A DNA stretch of 55,301 nt from Deltaproteobacteria bacterium. GTDB taxonomy: Bacteria > Myxococcota_A > UBA796 > SXON01. The stretch lies in contig CANLGL010000030.1 of NCBI GenBank assembly GCA_947490345.1, positions 1 to 55,301 on the forward strand, written 5' to 3'. The notes under the pieces were generated by a model. That model was not told where the DNA came from. It saw nothing but the letters and a program-made list of their open reading frames with translations, and did no database searches. Position 1 is the stretch's first letter. Each line of letters opens with the position of its first letter. Shown here piece after piece: positions 9,542-18,379 of this stretch. The position numbers and the translations under genes were made by a program.

Positions 9542-10024
9542 ATGACGCTCCTGTTCGCCACGGCCCTCGCCGGCCAGTTCCGCCTCGATGACCCCGACGC
9601 GGCGCTGACCCAGCCCGAACGCGAGGGCCTCAGCGCCCAGGCGATCGTGCTGTCCTTCGACGTTCACATCACCGTGGACGACGTGCTGGTCACCCGCGGC
9701 TCGATGACCGAGGCGGTGACGAAGCAGGCAAAGGTCGGGCAGGGTCTGGCCATCCTCCTGAATCCGACCAACAAGAACGTCGCGGCCTACACCGGAACGC
9801 GCCTGGGCCTGGTCGAGGGCGACGATGAGCGCATCCGCATGGCCGGGGAAACGTCGTTCGCCACGGGCGCGTGGAGCACCGGATTGGGGCAGATGCTCAC
9901 CGAAGCGGAGTCCCTGCGCCGCGCGCGCGCAGAGTCGGAGTTCTTCCGACGGGTGGGCCTGGGCACGGCGATCGGGGCGTGCCTCGGCATTTTGGTGGCG
10001 GTTTTGCGGCGGCGGGGGAAGTGA
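9542..10024 (+). CDS. Hypothetical protein with C-terminal membrane anchor
   Basis: The product has 160 residues. It begins with a weakly hydrophobic leader (MTLLFATALAGQF), which may be a signal peptide. A soluble region of about 110 residues follows, and a single C-terminal hydrophobic segment (VGLGTAIGACLGILVAVL) ends in RRRGK, as in tail-anchored proteins. I do not recognise the family. It starts 13 bp after the GDPD-like gene and may be in the same transcript. Confidence 0.6.
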   Translation: MTLLFATALAGQFRLDDPDAALTQPEREGLSAQAIVLSFDVHITVDDVLVTRGSMTEAVTKQAKVGQGLAILLNPTNKNVAAYTGTRLGLVEGDDERIRMAGETSFATGAWSTGLGQMLTEAESLRRARAESEFFRRVGLGTAIGACLGILVAVLRRRGK

Positions 10025-10030
10025 ACTCCG

Positions 10031-10609
10031 TCAGCGCCCAACGCCCAACGCATCCGCCATCCGGTTGACGTAGTTGAAGAAACCCACGAGCGCCGTCACT
10101 TGAAGGACGCCCTCTTCCGGTAGGCCCGCGCCTCGAAGCGCGTCAAGATCGCCCGGACCGAGCGCGCCCGGCGTCCGAGTCATCTTCTCGGCGAAGCTCA
10201 CGATGACGCGCTCGCGGGCGGTCAACTCCGCGGCAGTGGCATCGGCACGCACCGACGCGACGAACACGTCGTCCCCCGTCACGACACGCAGAAACTCCGC
10301 GTGACACTCCAGTCAGTAGAAGCAGTCATTCGCGCGGGAAACGACCACGCCGATGAGCTCCTGTTCGCGTCGGCTCAGTGGCAGCTCCGGCGCCAACATC
10401 GCCCGAAAGCCAGCGAACATATGGAACATCACGTCGGGGAGCAGGGCGTGCGAGGCGATGATGCTGTCGCGGGCCACGGCCTTTGGGAGGCGGCTGTCCG
10501 CCTCCGGCGGCGCATACTCTGAGGGGAGGCCCGCCCGCACTTCATACAAACGCTCCAGGTAGCGGGCATGCTGGGGGTCGCGGGGAAGGACGGGGCGAAT
10601 CCAGGTCAT
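10031..10609 (-). CDS. AhpD-like peroxidase-related protein with in-frame UGA, probable selenoprotein
   Basis: Read through one TGA, this gives a full-length 192-residue member of the carboxymuconolactone decarboxylase/AhpD family (peroxidase-related branch). The N-terminus is MTWIRPVLPRD, the middle has LSRREQELIGVVVSRAND, and the C-terminus has LTARERVIVSFAEKMTR and VGFFNYVNRMADALGV. The family's redox motif NxCxYCxxHH appears as NDCFY-TGA-LECH, so the TGA (10315-10313, residue 99) replaces the second Cys of CxxC and would give CxxU. The frame is conserved on both sides of the TGA. A SECIS-like stem follows at 10303-10285. The other explanation is a nonsense mutation that splits the gene into 98- and 83-residue pieces. 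Confidence 0.8.
10285..10303 (-). promoter_or_regulatory. Candidate bacterial SECIS element
   Basis: Read on the minus strand, CACGCGGA-GTT-TCTGCGTG forms an 8-bp stem (seven Watson-Crick pairs and one G-U) with a GUU apical loop. The stem starts 9 nt after the in-frame TGA, and the loop G is 18 nt after it. Bacterial SECIS elements usually put a small G/U-containing apical loop about 16-37 nt after the UGA, so position and form both fit. Function is an inference. Confidence 0.65.
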
Positions 10610-10639
10610 GGGGCGGTAGTATCCGAGTGAGGTTAGCCG

Positions 10640-12174
10640 GTGACGATGTTCTTGTTGCTCGCCGCGGCCTGCATCCTCGACTACGCGACGTACCAGGCGC
10701 GGCTGGCGGAGCTCACCGACAACGATGGGGACGGCGTTTCCGAGGTGGGCGGCGACTGCGACGACACCGAGCCGGCGGTATTTCCGAAGCAAGCTGAAAC
10801 GTGCAACGAACTGGACGACGATTGCGACGGCGGCGTGGACGAGGCGGACGATGTCGTGGGCGCGGATTGGTTTCCGGACAGTGACACCGATGGCTTCGGG
10901 AGCGGCACGGCGGTGGTCACCTGCGAGCCTCCGGTCGGGATGGTCCAAAGCGGCGGGGACTGCGACGACACCGACGCGGCCACCTTTCCCGGCGCTCCCG
11001 AACGCTGCAATGGCGGAGACGACGATTGCGACAACGACGTGGACGAAATCGGCGAGGTCGAAACGCTGGACTGGTACGCCGACCGCGATGGAGACGCCTG
11101 GGGCGATGGCGCCGCAATCCCAAGCTGCGCATCCCCCGGATCCGCGTCCTTGGAGGCCGGAGATTGTGACGACGACGATGCATCGGTTCACCCCGAGGCG
11201 ACCGAGGTCTGCAACGGCACAGACGACGACTGCAACGGGGCGATCGACGACGCCCCCGCCGTGACCTGGTACCTCGATCGCGACGAAGACGGCTTCGGCG
11301 ATCAATCTACCTCCTACCTCGTTTGTAGCCCACCTCCAGGCTACGTCCTGGACGGCACCGATTGCGACGACGAGGACGACGGGCGGCACCCTGGCGCGGC
11401 CGACGTCTGCGAAGATGGGGTCGACAGCGATTGCGATGGGCTTGACGTGACGTGCGGTCTTGCAACAGGTGAAAGCACCGTAGACGACGCAAGCGCACTG
11501 TTCACGGGCACCACCGGCGAGGAGTACGTGGCGCGGACCGTGAGCACCGCGGGAGACCTGGACGGGGACGCGGACGACGAGCTGCTCCTCGCCCGCGGCG
11601 GCTACGAGTTTTGGCGGGGGGCTTGGGTACGGACGCAGACCTCGTCCTCGACGCACCACCCGACGTCGGCGCCTTCGGGTCAGTCTGCGGTCTCGAGGAC
11701 ATCGACGGAGATGGCCGTGACGACATCGCGATCTCCGCGGAGGACACCAACACGAGTTCTGGTGCCGTATACGTCATGCTCGGTGACCCGATGCCCGCAA
11801 CCAGTTCAGGGCTCGCAGACGCGGCCGACGTCACTTGGACCGGCGTTGAAGCCTATCAGGGCCTTGGGGCATCGATCGGGAGTCCCGGCGAACTGACTGG
11901 CGACGGATACCGTGATATCGCCTCCAGCACCTCACGAACCGGCTCGCTCGGCGCACACCTGTATGTCCTCGCCGGGGCCGCCGCCCTCCGTGGCACGTAC
12001 ACCACTGACGACGCCTGGGCCGACGTCTCGGGAGGCAACGCCGAGGCACAGGGCAAGGCGATTGCCGACGCCGCGGACGTGAACGGTGACGGCAGGCACG
12101 ACCTCTACATCGGCGCGTGGGACACGGCGGCAGTTGCGGGACAAGCCTGGCTATTCTACGGCTCGGCGCCCTAG
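10640..12174 (+). pseudogene. MopE-repeat and FG-GAP lipoprotein, interrupted by one frameshift
   Basis: The gene starts at GTG 10640, with GAGG 7 nt upstream and a lipoprotein-like leader (MFLLLAAAC). Four MopE-type repeats (DCDD...P.A..CN..DDDCDG) occupy residues about 35-270. After that come FG-GAP repeats of integrin type, such as GDLDGDADDELLLA, DIDGDGRDDIAIS and DVNGDGRHDLYIG. The frame changes at a six-G run at 11616-11621: the first frame would end in junk, while the second carries the FG-GAP repeats to a stop at 12174. Adding one G to the run gives a continuous 511-residue protein reading WRGGLGTDAD across the join. It may be an assembly error, a real mutation or a phase-variable tract. 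Confidence 0.75.
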
Positions 12175-12180
12175 AATTCG

Positions 12181-13347
12181 GTGTCTAAGAGCGCCCTTCC
12201 AGCACGGGTGTGCAACTGGCTCGCCGCTTGCGCGTTCGCCTGGTTCGCCGCGGCACCGGCGCGCGCGCAGGAGTTCCTGCCAACGGATGTCCAAAGAATC
12301 GAAGCCGCACTGCAGGAAACCACGCCAGCCGAAATCCTGCTGGCGAGCCCGACCGAGCTTCATCTCATCGTGGCCCGACCGGGCGCAGAACGTCAAGTCG
12401 GCGTGCTCCGCGTCACCACCACGCCGGTCGCCGGCGCCCGCCGAACCACGGCGCACTGGACGCTCCATCTCGAACAATGGAGCAAGGGGGAGGGAGACCT
12501 GCGCGCGCTGGTTGCCGTCGCTGAAGGTCTGGCGGCCGTGGACGGCGGTTGGGTCGAACGAGCCGAGTTCCCGTCGCCACCTGCGGCCGTGCTGGCGACG
12601 GTCGCCGCGATCGGGAGCAAGGTCTACCTGCGCCGAGACGAGCGCCACGTGTTCAACCCCTCCGCCTTTGCGCTGGCGGCCGTAGGTCTGGCCGCGCTGA
12701 TCGCCCCCAGCGTGGCCTACACGCCCCTGTTCCATACGATGAACCTGCCGCCGTTCATGGGTGAGTGGATTCTCTTGGCCGCGCTGCTTCCACAACTCCG
12801 CTTGCCCATCGTGCTCATCACGCTCGGCGCGGTCCTCGGCACCGTGGCCGCCGCCCCGATCGGCCCCGGACCTGGCCTCTTTCGCCCCCCAACGATCCTC
12901 GCGATTGCGCTGCTGGCGACCGACCCGGCTACGATTCCGCGTACCCCAGGCGGACGACTGCTTTATGGCATCGGCTTCGGCGTGCTCATGCGACTGACCT
13001 CTCTGGCGTTGGTCACCGTTGGCCAACCAGATGATTTGGCCAAGGTACTCCCGCTCCCCGCACTCAACTTGTGCGCCGGCCTGCTGGACCGCGTGGCCGC
13101 CCGCATCGGCACTCCGAGAATGCTTGATGTGACCCACAACCGACGCCACGTCGCCGCGTGGGTCCTCATCGCGATCATCGCCCTTTGGATGGAGAAAGCC
13201 GGGCAGTTCGAGGGTGCGCTGCACTGGAGCTATCAAACCCCCGGCATGCGCTTCGAAGCCGATCACGTCCCGACCTGCACCCAAAACCCAACCTACTGCC
13301 ATGCCTTCGGCGTTCCCGGTCCCGAAGACCTGTGGGGCGGGGGCTGA
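12181..13347 (+). CDS. RnfD/NqrB-like membrane protein with N-terminal exported domain
   Basis: The 388-residue product starts at GTG 12181, 6 bp after the frameshifted gene. Residues 1-30 are a signal peptide ending ARAQ. Residues about 31-155 form a soluble, presumably periplasmic domain I do not recognise. Residues about 157-340 are a bundle of about six membrane helices with the HVFNPSAFAL motif and ATDPATIPRTPGGRLLYGIGFG, both typical of the NqrB/RnfD/RnfE family. Those proteins are subunits of ion-pumping NADH or ferredoxin complexes, where Thr-linked FMN is common; I do not see a flavinylation motif here. No other rnf or nqr gene is nearby, so this is an orphan with unknown role. Confidence 0.65.
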   Translation: MSKSALPARVCNWLAACAFAWFAAAPARAQEFLPTDVQRIEAALQETTPAEILLASPTELHLIVARPGAERQVGVLRVTTTPVAGARRTTAHWTLHLEQWSKGEGDLRALVAVAEGLAAVDGGWVERAEFPSPPAAVLATVAAIGSKVYLRRDERHVFNPSAFALAAVGLAALIAPSVAYTPLFHTMNLPPFMGEWILLAALLPQLRLPIVLITLGAVLGTVAAAPIGPGPGLFRPPTILAIALLATDPATIPRTPGGRLLYGIGFGVLMRLTSLALVTVGQPDDLAKVLPLPALNLCAGLLDRVAARIGTPRMLDVTHNRRHVAAWVLIAIIALWMEKAGQFEGALHWSYQTPGMRFEADHVPTCTQNPTYCHAFGVPGPEDLWGGG

Positions 13348-13476
13348 ATCGCACCACAGACGAGAACAGCCCCTTCGCGAACGGGTGTTGCGGCTGAGCC
13401 GCCGAGCGCCGTCGGGTCAGCGCCTCCCCATGCGCCCGGCGCGTCAGGCGCGTGCTCGACGAGAATGGTCGCCGCC

Positions 13477-13620
13477 AACCGAGGTCGACCTACAGGAGGC
13501 CGTAGCCTCACCTCGGTTGCGCCAGCAAACCGAGCTCGACCCACAGGCGGCTGTAGCCTCATCTCGGTTGCGCCCACAAACCGAGCTCGACCTACAGGAG
13601 GCTGTAGCCTCACCTCGGTT
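13477..13620. repeat. Three tandem 51-bp units, each with an inverted repeat
   Basis: AACCGAG recurs at 13477, 13528 and 13579, a period of 51 bp. Each unit is a 42-bp imperfect palindrome: AACCGAG, 6 nt, CTACAG, GAGG, CTGTAG, 6 nt, CTCGGTT in the third copy, with one mismatch in the inner stem of the other copies. Nine-base spacers (GCGCCAGCA, GCGCCCACA) separate them. The 51-bp period also gives an open frame of 17-residue repeats on the minus strand, which I regard as spurious. The array fills part of the 430-bp spacer 13348-13777, where I see no gene. Confidence 0.85.
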
Positions 13621-13777
13621 GGGCCCCAGCTCGCCCTGTACGGTACGCCGATGCAGGGCGTGGTGTTCATCGTCGACGGCGTGCGGGATCGATCGCGGCG
13701 ATGATGCGGCGGGGCGCCGAGCGCCGGCCCGCGCGCCCCGCCTGTCCGCGGACGCCTTCGCGGAGCCCCGCTGAGCC

Positions 13778-15028
13778 TCACCCCCCCCCCGGCACCCCAT
13801 CCAGCCGCACCAACGTTCCGGGCCGCGTCAGCCACATCGACCCAGCACCGTCGGCGGCGAGCTGCTGCACCGGGCCGCCGAGGTCAGGGTGGGCGCCGTG
13901 CGCCGTCATGACGTCGGTCGCGACATCAAGAGTATACAGCCCCTCCGCAGTGCCGATGAACACGGTGTCGTCGTCGAGGGTGCGGACCGCCAGGGCGGAG
14001 CCGAGCGTGTCGTAGAGGGTGGTGACGCTGGCGCCGGCGACATCGCTGACATCGACGCGCGCGATGCCGTACAGCGACGAGGCCAGCCAGACGTGGCCGG
14101 CGGCGGCGTCGACATCGACAATCCCGACCGGCGTGTCGGCTTCGACCGGCCAGGGCACCCAGTACTCGAAGAGGTCGGAGCTGGAGCCGAGGACGCCGTC
14201 GTTGGAATACCGCCAGCGGCCAAGCTGGTACTCGTCGCCTGACCAGACGTCGCCCTCGGGCGTGAAGGCCAGCCCACGGGTGGCGCCGTGGGGGTGCCGG
14301 GGGTGGGCGTGCTCTGCGAACACGGCGAGGTCGGCGTCCCAGAGGCAGGCGCCCTCGTTCATGCCCATCCACACGTCGCCGACGCCGACGCCGTAGGGCT
14401 GCTGGCGGATGCGGTACCCCGCGGTCTGCTCGGTGCCGACGTCGTAGTCGATGAGGGCCAGGAGCGTCAGGGTGCCGTCCGCGCCGACCGAGAAGTGCTC
14501 GCCCTGCTGGTCGACCGTGCCGACCTCGCCCACCCAGAGCGTGCCGTCGTTGGCGGCGAGGACCGCGCGCGGCGAGTCCGTCAACAGCCCATCGGCGCTG
14601 CCGTAGAGACGGCTGTTGCCGGTGGCCGGGTCCACGTGCAGCAGTCCGACGGTGCTGGTGGCCCAGACCGACCCGTCAGGCGCCACCGAAAGGCCGTACC
14701 AGGCGGCGCCAACGGGCACCAGCGCGCTGACATCGAAGGAGACTGGCTCGGCGGGACCCTGCCCGGTGTCGCCGGTGTCCGCGGTGTCGCCGGTGTCGGT
14801 GTCGCCGGTGTCGGTGTCGCCGGTGTCAGTGTCGCCGGTGTCAGTGTCGGCGGTGTCGGTGTCGCCGCTGTCCACGCCGGAATCGGGCACGCAATACTCG
14901 CCGTGGACGCCCCCGGGGTGGAGCCCGGGCTCGCACTCGGTCCCCAGGCAGCCGGTCGCGCCCAGCACCAACAGCCCGGTCAGCCCGGCAGGAGCGGGCC
15001 CACGGCGCGCAAAACGCTCGTTGCGCAT
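13778..15028 (-). CDS. Lipoprotein with Asp-Thr-Gly linker and beta-propeller
   Basis: The 416-residue protein starts at ATG 15028, with AGGGGG 7 nt upstream, and has a signal ending in LLVLGATGC. Residues about 50-90 are a (GDTDT)n linker encoded by 15-bp tandem repeats. The rest looks like a beta-propeller of the two-component-regulator or ligand-binding-streptavidin-like type, with repeated blades such as GLSVAPDGSVWATSTVGL, GLAFTPEGDVWSGDEYQL and QLAADGAGSMWLTRPGTL. The last codons run through a C10 tract. It is probably cell-surface or periplasmic. It is downstream of, and co-oriented with, another small lipoprotein gene 44 bp away. Confidence 0.75.
   Translation of the reverse strand: MRNERFARRGPAPAGLTGLLVLGATGCLGTECEPGLHPGGVHGEYCVPDSGVDSGDTDTADTDTGDTDTGDTDTGDTDTGDTADTGDTGQGPAEPVSFDVSALVPVGAAWYGLSVAPDGSVWATSTVGLLHVDPATGNSRLYGSADGLLTDSPRAVLAANDGTLWVGEVGTVDQQGEHFSVGADGTLTLLALIDYDVGTEQTAGYRIRQQPYGVGVGDVWMGMNEGACLWDADLAVFAEHAHPRHPHGATRGLAFTPEGDVWSGDEYQLGRWRYSNDGVLGSSSDLFEYWVPWPVEADTPVGIVDVDAAAGHVWLASSLYGIARVDVSDVAGASVTTLYDTLGSALAVRTLDDDTVFIGTAEGLYTLDVATDVMTAHGAHPDLGGPVQQLAADGAGSMWLTRPGTLVRLDGVPGGG
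13781..13790. repeat. Homopolymer C10 at the 3' end of the propeller lipoprotein gene
   Basis: Ten C on the plus strand encode the final Pro-Gly-Gly-Gly before the stop. Slippage here would remove the stop and change the C-terminus. Confidence 0.85.
14766..14875. repeat. 15-bp tandem repeats coding for a (GDTDT)n linker
   Basis: GTCGCCGGTGTCGGT and close variants repeat several times, and on the minus strand they encode alternating Gly-Asp-Thr-Asp-Thr. They spread out the lipoprotein anchor from the propeller. Similar but shorter Asp/Thr-rich linkers occur in the lipoproteins at 30781, 48411 and 49433. Confidence 0.75.
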
Positions 15029-15072
15029 GCGACGACCCCCTGGAGAAGGGCGTTCGCTTGCGCCCAGATCGG

Positions 15073-15453
15073 TCATTGGACCTTTACCCGAACGGAGTCT
15101 TGCACCGGCTCCATCGCCAGCTCGTCGGTGCAAGAATCTTCGACCTGGGCGCGGATGGTCCAAACCCCAATCTCGGCGGGGGTCCACGACTCGACCGTGT
15201 TGGTGCCCAGGTTCTCGTCGTCGGAGGCGCCGTCGAGAAACACGTTCCACAGCAGACGCAGGTCCTCGCCCGCATCAACCTCGGACGCCGCATCCATCGT
15301 AAGCGTAACCGGTTCGTTGACCGGAAGCTCAGCGCTGGAAGCAGGCGCGGTGATGTCGACAGTCGGGCCGTTGAGACACCCGGCGGGCTTGTCGCCGGTG
15401 TCGGCGGAGTCGGTGGCGGCGCCGTCGCAGGCGAGGATGAGGAAGAGGACCAT
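15073..15453 (-). CDS. Small lipoprotein with Ig-like domain
   Basis: The 126-residue product begins MVLFLILAC, a very short lipoprotein signal with the lipidated Cys at 9. A short Asp/Thr stretch follows, then one domain of about 95 residues with the pattern PTVDITAPASSAELPVNEPV...WTIRAQVEDSC, which resembles PKD/Ig-like folds of extracellular proteins. There are two Cys in the domain that could pair. The gene is upstream of the propeller lipoprotein on the same strand and probably co-transcribed. Function is unknown. Confidence 0.65.
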   Translation of the reverse strand: MVLFLILACDGAATDSADTGDKPAGCLNGPTVDITAPASSAELPVNEPVTLTMDAASEVDAGEDLRLLWNVFLDGASDDENLGTNTVESWTPAEIGVWTIRAQVEDSCTDELAMEPVQDSVRVKVQ

Positions 15454-15523
15454 GACTATTGCTTAACGTCGGCCCATTGACAACCGCGCCCGAAGTGGAA
15501 AGATGCGCCCGCCGGAGTGGACG

Positions 15524-16657
15524 ATGCGGATTGGTGTTGTGCGGGAGACCCGGGGCGACGAACGACGCGTCGCCGCCACTCCCGAGACGGTGAAGAAGCT
15601 GAAGGACAAGGGACATGAGCTGCTCGTGGAGCGTGAAGCTGGACTTTCCAGCTCCATCCCCGACGCGGACTACGTCGCGGCGGGGGCGCACCTTGTCGAG
15701 GGCGAGCACGCCTGGGCGGCGGAGTTGGTGCTCAAGGTGCAGCGTCCGATCGCACGGGCGGGGGGGCACGAGGCCAATCGGCTGGCCTCCGGCGCCATCC
15801 TGTGCAGCTTTGTGTACCCGGGCGACGAGCCCGAGCTCAACGATCTGCTCGCCGCGAAGCAGGCCACCGTGCTCGCGATGGAGGCCGTGCCGCGCATCTC
15901 TCGCGCCCAGTCGATGGACGCGCTTTCGGCCATGGCGAACATCGCCGGGTACCGCGCGGTGCTCGAAGCGGCGAACCTGTTCCCGCGGTACCTGCCGCTG
16001 TTGATGACCGCCGCGGGGCGCATTCCGCCCGCGCAGGTTCTGGTCGTCGGCGCCGGGGTTGCGGGGCTCTCCGCCATCGCAACCGCGAAACGCCTCGGCG
16101 CGGTGGTGAAGGCCTTCGACACCCGCCCCGCGGTGCGCGACCAGGTCAAAAGCGTCGGCGGCGAGTTCTTGCAACTGGAGCTCGAGGCCGGCGCGGAAGA
16201 CAAAGGCGGCTACGCCCGCGCTGCCAGCGACGACCAGCTCCTCAAGATTCGCAAGCTGCTGCACGAACACGGCGTCCAGAGCGACATCATCATCACCACC
16301 GCGCTGGTCGGTGGGAAGACGGCCCCGAAGCTCCTGGACGCCGCCACCGTCCGCGCCATGCGCCCCGGCAGCGTCGTCGTGGACCTGGCCGTGGAAGGCG
16401 GCGGCAACTGCGAGCTGACCGAGCGCGGCGCCGCGATCCAGGTCAACGGGGTCTGGGTGCTCGGGTACACCAACCTCGCCGGGCGCATGCCCTTCGACGC
16501 GAGTCGGTTGTACGCGCGCACCGTGCTCAATCTGTTGACCCACATGCACGGCAAGGAGGGCTTCAAGCTCGACCTGGCCGATGAGATCACTGGCCCCGTG
16601 GTGCTGATGTACCAGGGCGAGGCGCGCGTCGACGCCATGAAACCCGGAGCGGTCTGA
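15524..16657 (+). CDS. pntAA: NAD(P) transhydrogenase alpha subunit, part 1 (NAD-binding)
   Basis: The 377-residue protein is the soluble NAD(H)-binding domain I of proton-translocating transhydrogenase. It starts with [20 protein letters not shown] and has the Rossmann motif [22 protein letters not shown] and the downstream [13 protein letters not shown], all as in alanine dehydrogenase/PNT proteins. I chose ATG 15524 because GGAG lies 6 nt upstream; an ATG at 15503 is less likely. The alpha subunit is split from its membrane part, as in Rhodospirillum and many proteobacteria. The stop overlaps the next ATG by one base. The complex uses the proton gradient to make NADPH from NADH. Confidence 0.92.
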   Translation: MRIGVVRETRGDERRVAATPETVKKLKDKGHELLVEREAGLSSSIPDADYVAAGAHLVEGEHAWAAELVLKVQRPIARAGGHEANRLASGAILCSFVYPGDEPELNDLLAAKQATVLAMEAVPRISRAQSMDALSAMANIAGYRAVLEAANLFPRYLPLLMTAAGRIPPAQVLVVGAGVAGLSAIATAKRLGAVVKAFDTRPAVRDQVKSVGGEFLQLELEAGAEDKGGYARAASDDQLLKIRKLLHEHGVQSDIIITTALVGGKTAPKLLDAATVRAMRPGSVVVDLAVEGGGNCELTERGAAIQVNGVWVLGYTNLAGRMPFDASRLYARTVLNLLTHMHGKEGFKLDLADEITGPVVLMYQGEARVDAMKPGAV

Positions 16658-16935
16658 TGGAAGCGTTCATTCAACACCTCACGGTCTTCGTACTGGCGTG
16701 TTTCGTCGGGTACCAGGTCGTTTGGAAGGTCACCCCGGCCCTCCATACCCCCCTGATGAGCGTCACCAACGCCATCTCCGGGATCATCGTCGTTGGTGCG
16801 ATGGTGTCGCTGTCGCCGGAGTTGACCTCCGTGCAGACCATCCTCGGCTGCATCGCGATCTTCGTCGCTTCGATCAACGTCGCCGGCGGCTTCCTCGTGA
16901 CCCAACGCATGCTCAGCATGTTCCGGAGGAAGTAG
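16657..16935 (+). CDS. pntAB: NAD(P) transhydrogenase alpha subunit, part 2 (membrane)
   Basis: The 92-residue product has about three hydrophobic segments: [13 protein letters not shown], the [12 protein letters not shown] region and the [20 protein letters not shown] region. It ends in [17 protein letters not shown] is the conserved signature of this subunit. It forms part of the proton channel with PntB. Its ATG overlaps the upstream TGA by one base, and pntB follows directly. Confidence 0.92.
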   Translation: MEAFIQHLTVFVLACFVGYQVVWKVTPALHTPLMSVTNAISGIIVVGAMVSLSPELTSVQTILGCIAIFVASINVAGGFLVTQRMLSMFRRK

Positions 16936-18345
16936 ATGGTCGCGCTCGCTTACCTCGTCAGCGCCATCTGTTTTGTGCTCTCGCTGGGGGGCCTCGCCTC
17001 CCCGTCGAGCGCACGCCGGGGCAACACCCTCGGCATCGCGGGCATGGCCGTCGCCGTCGTCGCGACGGTCTACCTCGCGTTCTCCACCGGCAGCGCGTCG
17101 AAGGAGTCGCTGACCGCGGCAGCCATCTCGCTCATCGCCGGCGGAGCCATCGGCGCCGTTCTGGCCAAGCGCGTCGCGATGACCGCGATGCCCGAACTGG
17201 TCGCCATCCTCCACAGCTTCGTCGGTATCGCAGCCGCGTTCGTCGGCATCGCGGGCTTCCTGGCGCACCCTCCCGGTGAGCTCGATGGCGCGCGGATCGT
17301 CCACCTCATCGAGTGCTATCTCGGCGTCATCATCGGCTCCCTCACCTTCACCGGCTCGCTGGTGGCATTCGGAAAGCTCAAAGAGCTGATCAAGAGCAAG
17401 GCGCTGGTCTTCCCGATGCGTCATGGCCTGAACCTGGCGCTGGCGCTGGGCACCGTCGCGGTCGGGGCCTGGTTCGTGACCGGTCAGGGCGCGATCGCGC
17501 TGTACGTGGGCGCGGCCCTGTTCGGCGTACTCGGCGTGCTCCTGGTCATGGGCATCGGCGGCGCGGACATGCCGGTCGTGGTCTCGATGCTCAACAGCTA
17601 CTCGGGCTGGGCGGCGTCGGCGACGGGCTTCCTGCTCGGCAACGACCTGCTGATCATCGTCGGCGCGCTGGTCGGCAGCTCGGGCGCGATCCTCAGCTAC
17701 ATCATGTGCAAGGCGATGAACCGCTCGTTTGTGAGCGTGATCCTCGGCGGCTTCGGCGCCGAGGTCGGCGGGCCCGACGATCGGGCCGAGGCCTTCGCGG
17801 CCAAGGGGGTCAATCGGGCCGGTCCTGCCGATGTCGCAGAGCTCATGCTCGGCGCCCGCAGCGTCATCATGGTCCCTGGCTACGGCATGGCCGTCGCCCA
17901 GGCTCAGCACAACGTGCGCGAGCTGACCGAGCTGCTCCAGAAGAAGGGAATCAACGTTCGCTTCGCGATCCATCCGGTCGCCGGCCGGCTTCCCGGACAC
18001 ATGAACGTTCTGTTGGCCGAAGCGAACGTCCCGTACCCCATCGTGTTCGAGATGGACGAGATCAACTCGGAGATGCCCGACACCGACGTGGTCCTGGTGC
18101 TCGGCGCCAACGACATCGTCAATCCCGACGCGCTGGAAAACCCCAAGTCGCCGCTCGCTGGAATGCCAGTGCTCGAAGTGTGGCGCGCGCAGACGGTCGT
18201 GGCCATCAAACGCTCGCTCAACCCCGGTTTCGCGGGCATCGACAACCCGCTGTACTACAAGGACAACACCCTGATGTTGTTCGGCGACGCACGGAAGATG
18301 GTCGAAGCGCTCGTCAGCGCGGTCAAGGGCGGCGGCGGGCACTGA
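16936..18345 (+). CDS. pntB: NAD(P) transhydrogenase beta subunit
   Basis: The 469-residue protein has about eight or nine membrane helices in residues 1-270, then the NADP(H)-binding domain III. Recognisable parts are the GADMPVVVSMLNSYSGWA membrane signature, VPGYGMAVAQAQHNVREL and HPVAGRLPGHMNVLLAEA in the NADP-binding domain, and the C-terminal NPGFAGIDNPL. The length and order are standard for the family. The start codon follows the stop of pntAB with no gap. The three genes form one operon, and the next gene downstream is convergent. Confidence 0.93.
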   Translation: MVALAYLVSAICFVLSLGGLASPSSARRGNTLGIAGMAVAVVATVYLAFSTGSASKESLTAAAISLIAGGAIGAVLAKRVAMTAMPELVAILHSFVGIAAAFVGIAGFLAHPPGELDGARIVHLIECYLGVIIGSLTFTGSLVAFGKLKELIKSKALVFPMRHGLNLALALGTVAVGAWFVTGQGAIALYVGAALFGVLGVLLVMGIGGADMPVVVSMLNSYSGWAASATGFLLGNDLLIIVGALVGSSGAILSYIMCKAMNRSFVSVILGGFGAEVGGPDDRAEAFAAKGVNRAGPADVAELMLGARSVIMVPGYGMAVAQAQHNVRELTELLQKKGINVRFAIHPVAGRLPGHMNVLLAEANVPYPIVFEMDEINSEMPDTDVVLVLGANDIVNPDALENPKSPLAGMPVLEVWRAQTVVAIKRSLNPGFAGIDNPLYYKDNTLMLFGDARKMVEALVSAVKGGGGH

Positions 18346-18379
18346 TCCTCAGAGGGGGGAGAGGCGCGCTGCGTCGCTG

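Noticed and set aside
10313..11659. 448-residue protein on the minus strand
   Set aside because: Only its last 98 residues are real (AhpD-like N-terminus); the rest is antisense to the MopE-repeat gene.
13477..13620. CRISPR array
   Set aside because: Only three units with 9-bp spacers and imperfect repeats, and no cas genes in the window.
13293..13835. Minus-strand open frame with 17-residue repeats (PPVGRAR)
   Set aside because: It is produced by the 51-bp tandem palindromes; no ribosome site or domain.
16210..18342. 710-residue minus-strand open frame opposite pntA/pntB
   Set aside because: It is antisense to well-defined transhydrogenase genes; composition is His/Asp/Arg-rich.
18346..18379. 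Rho-independent terminator after pntB
   Set aside because: G-rich hairpin potential is present but no T run follows, so I could not support it.
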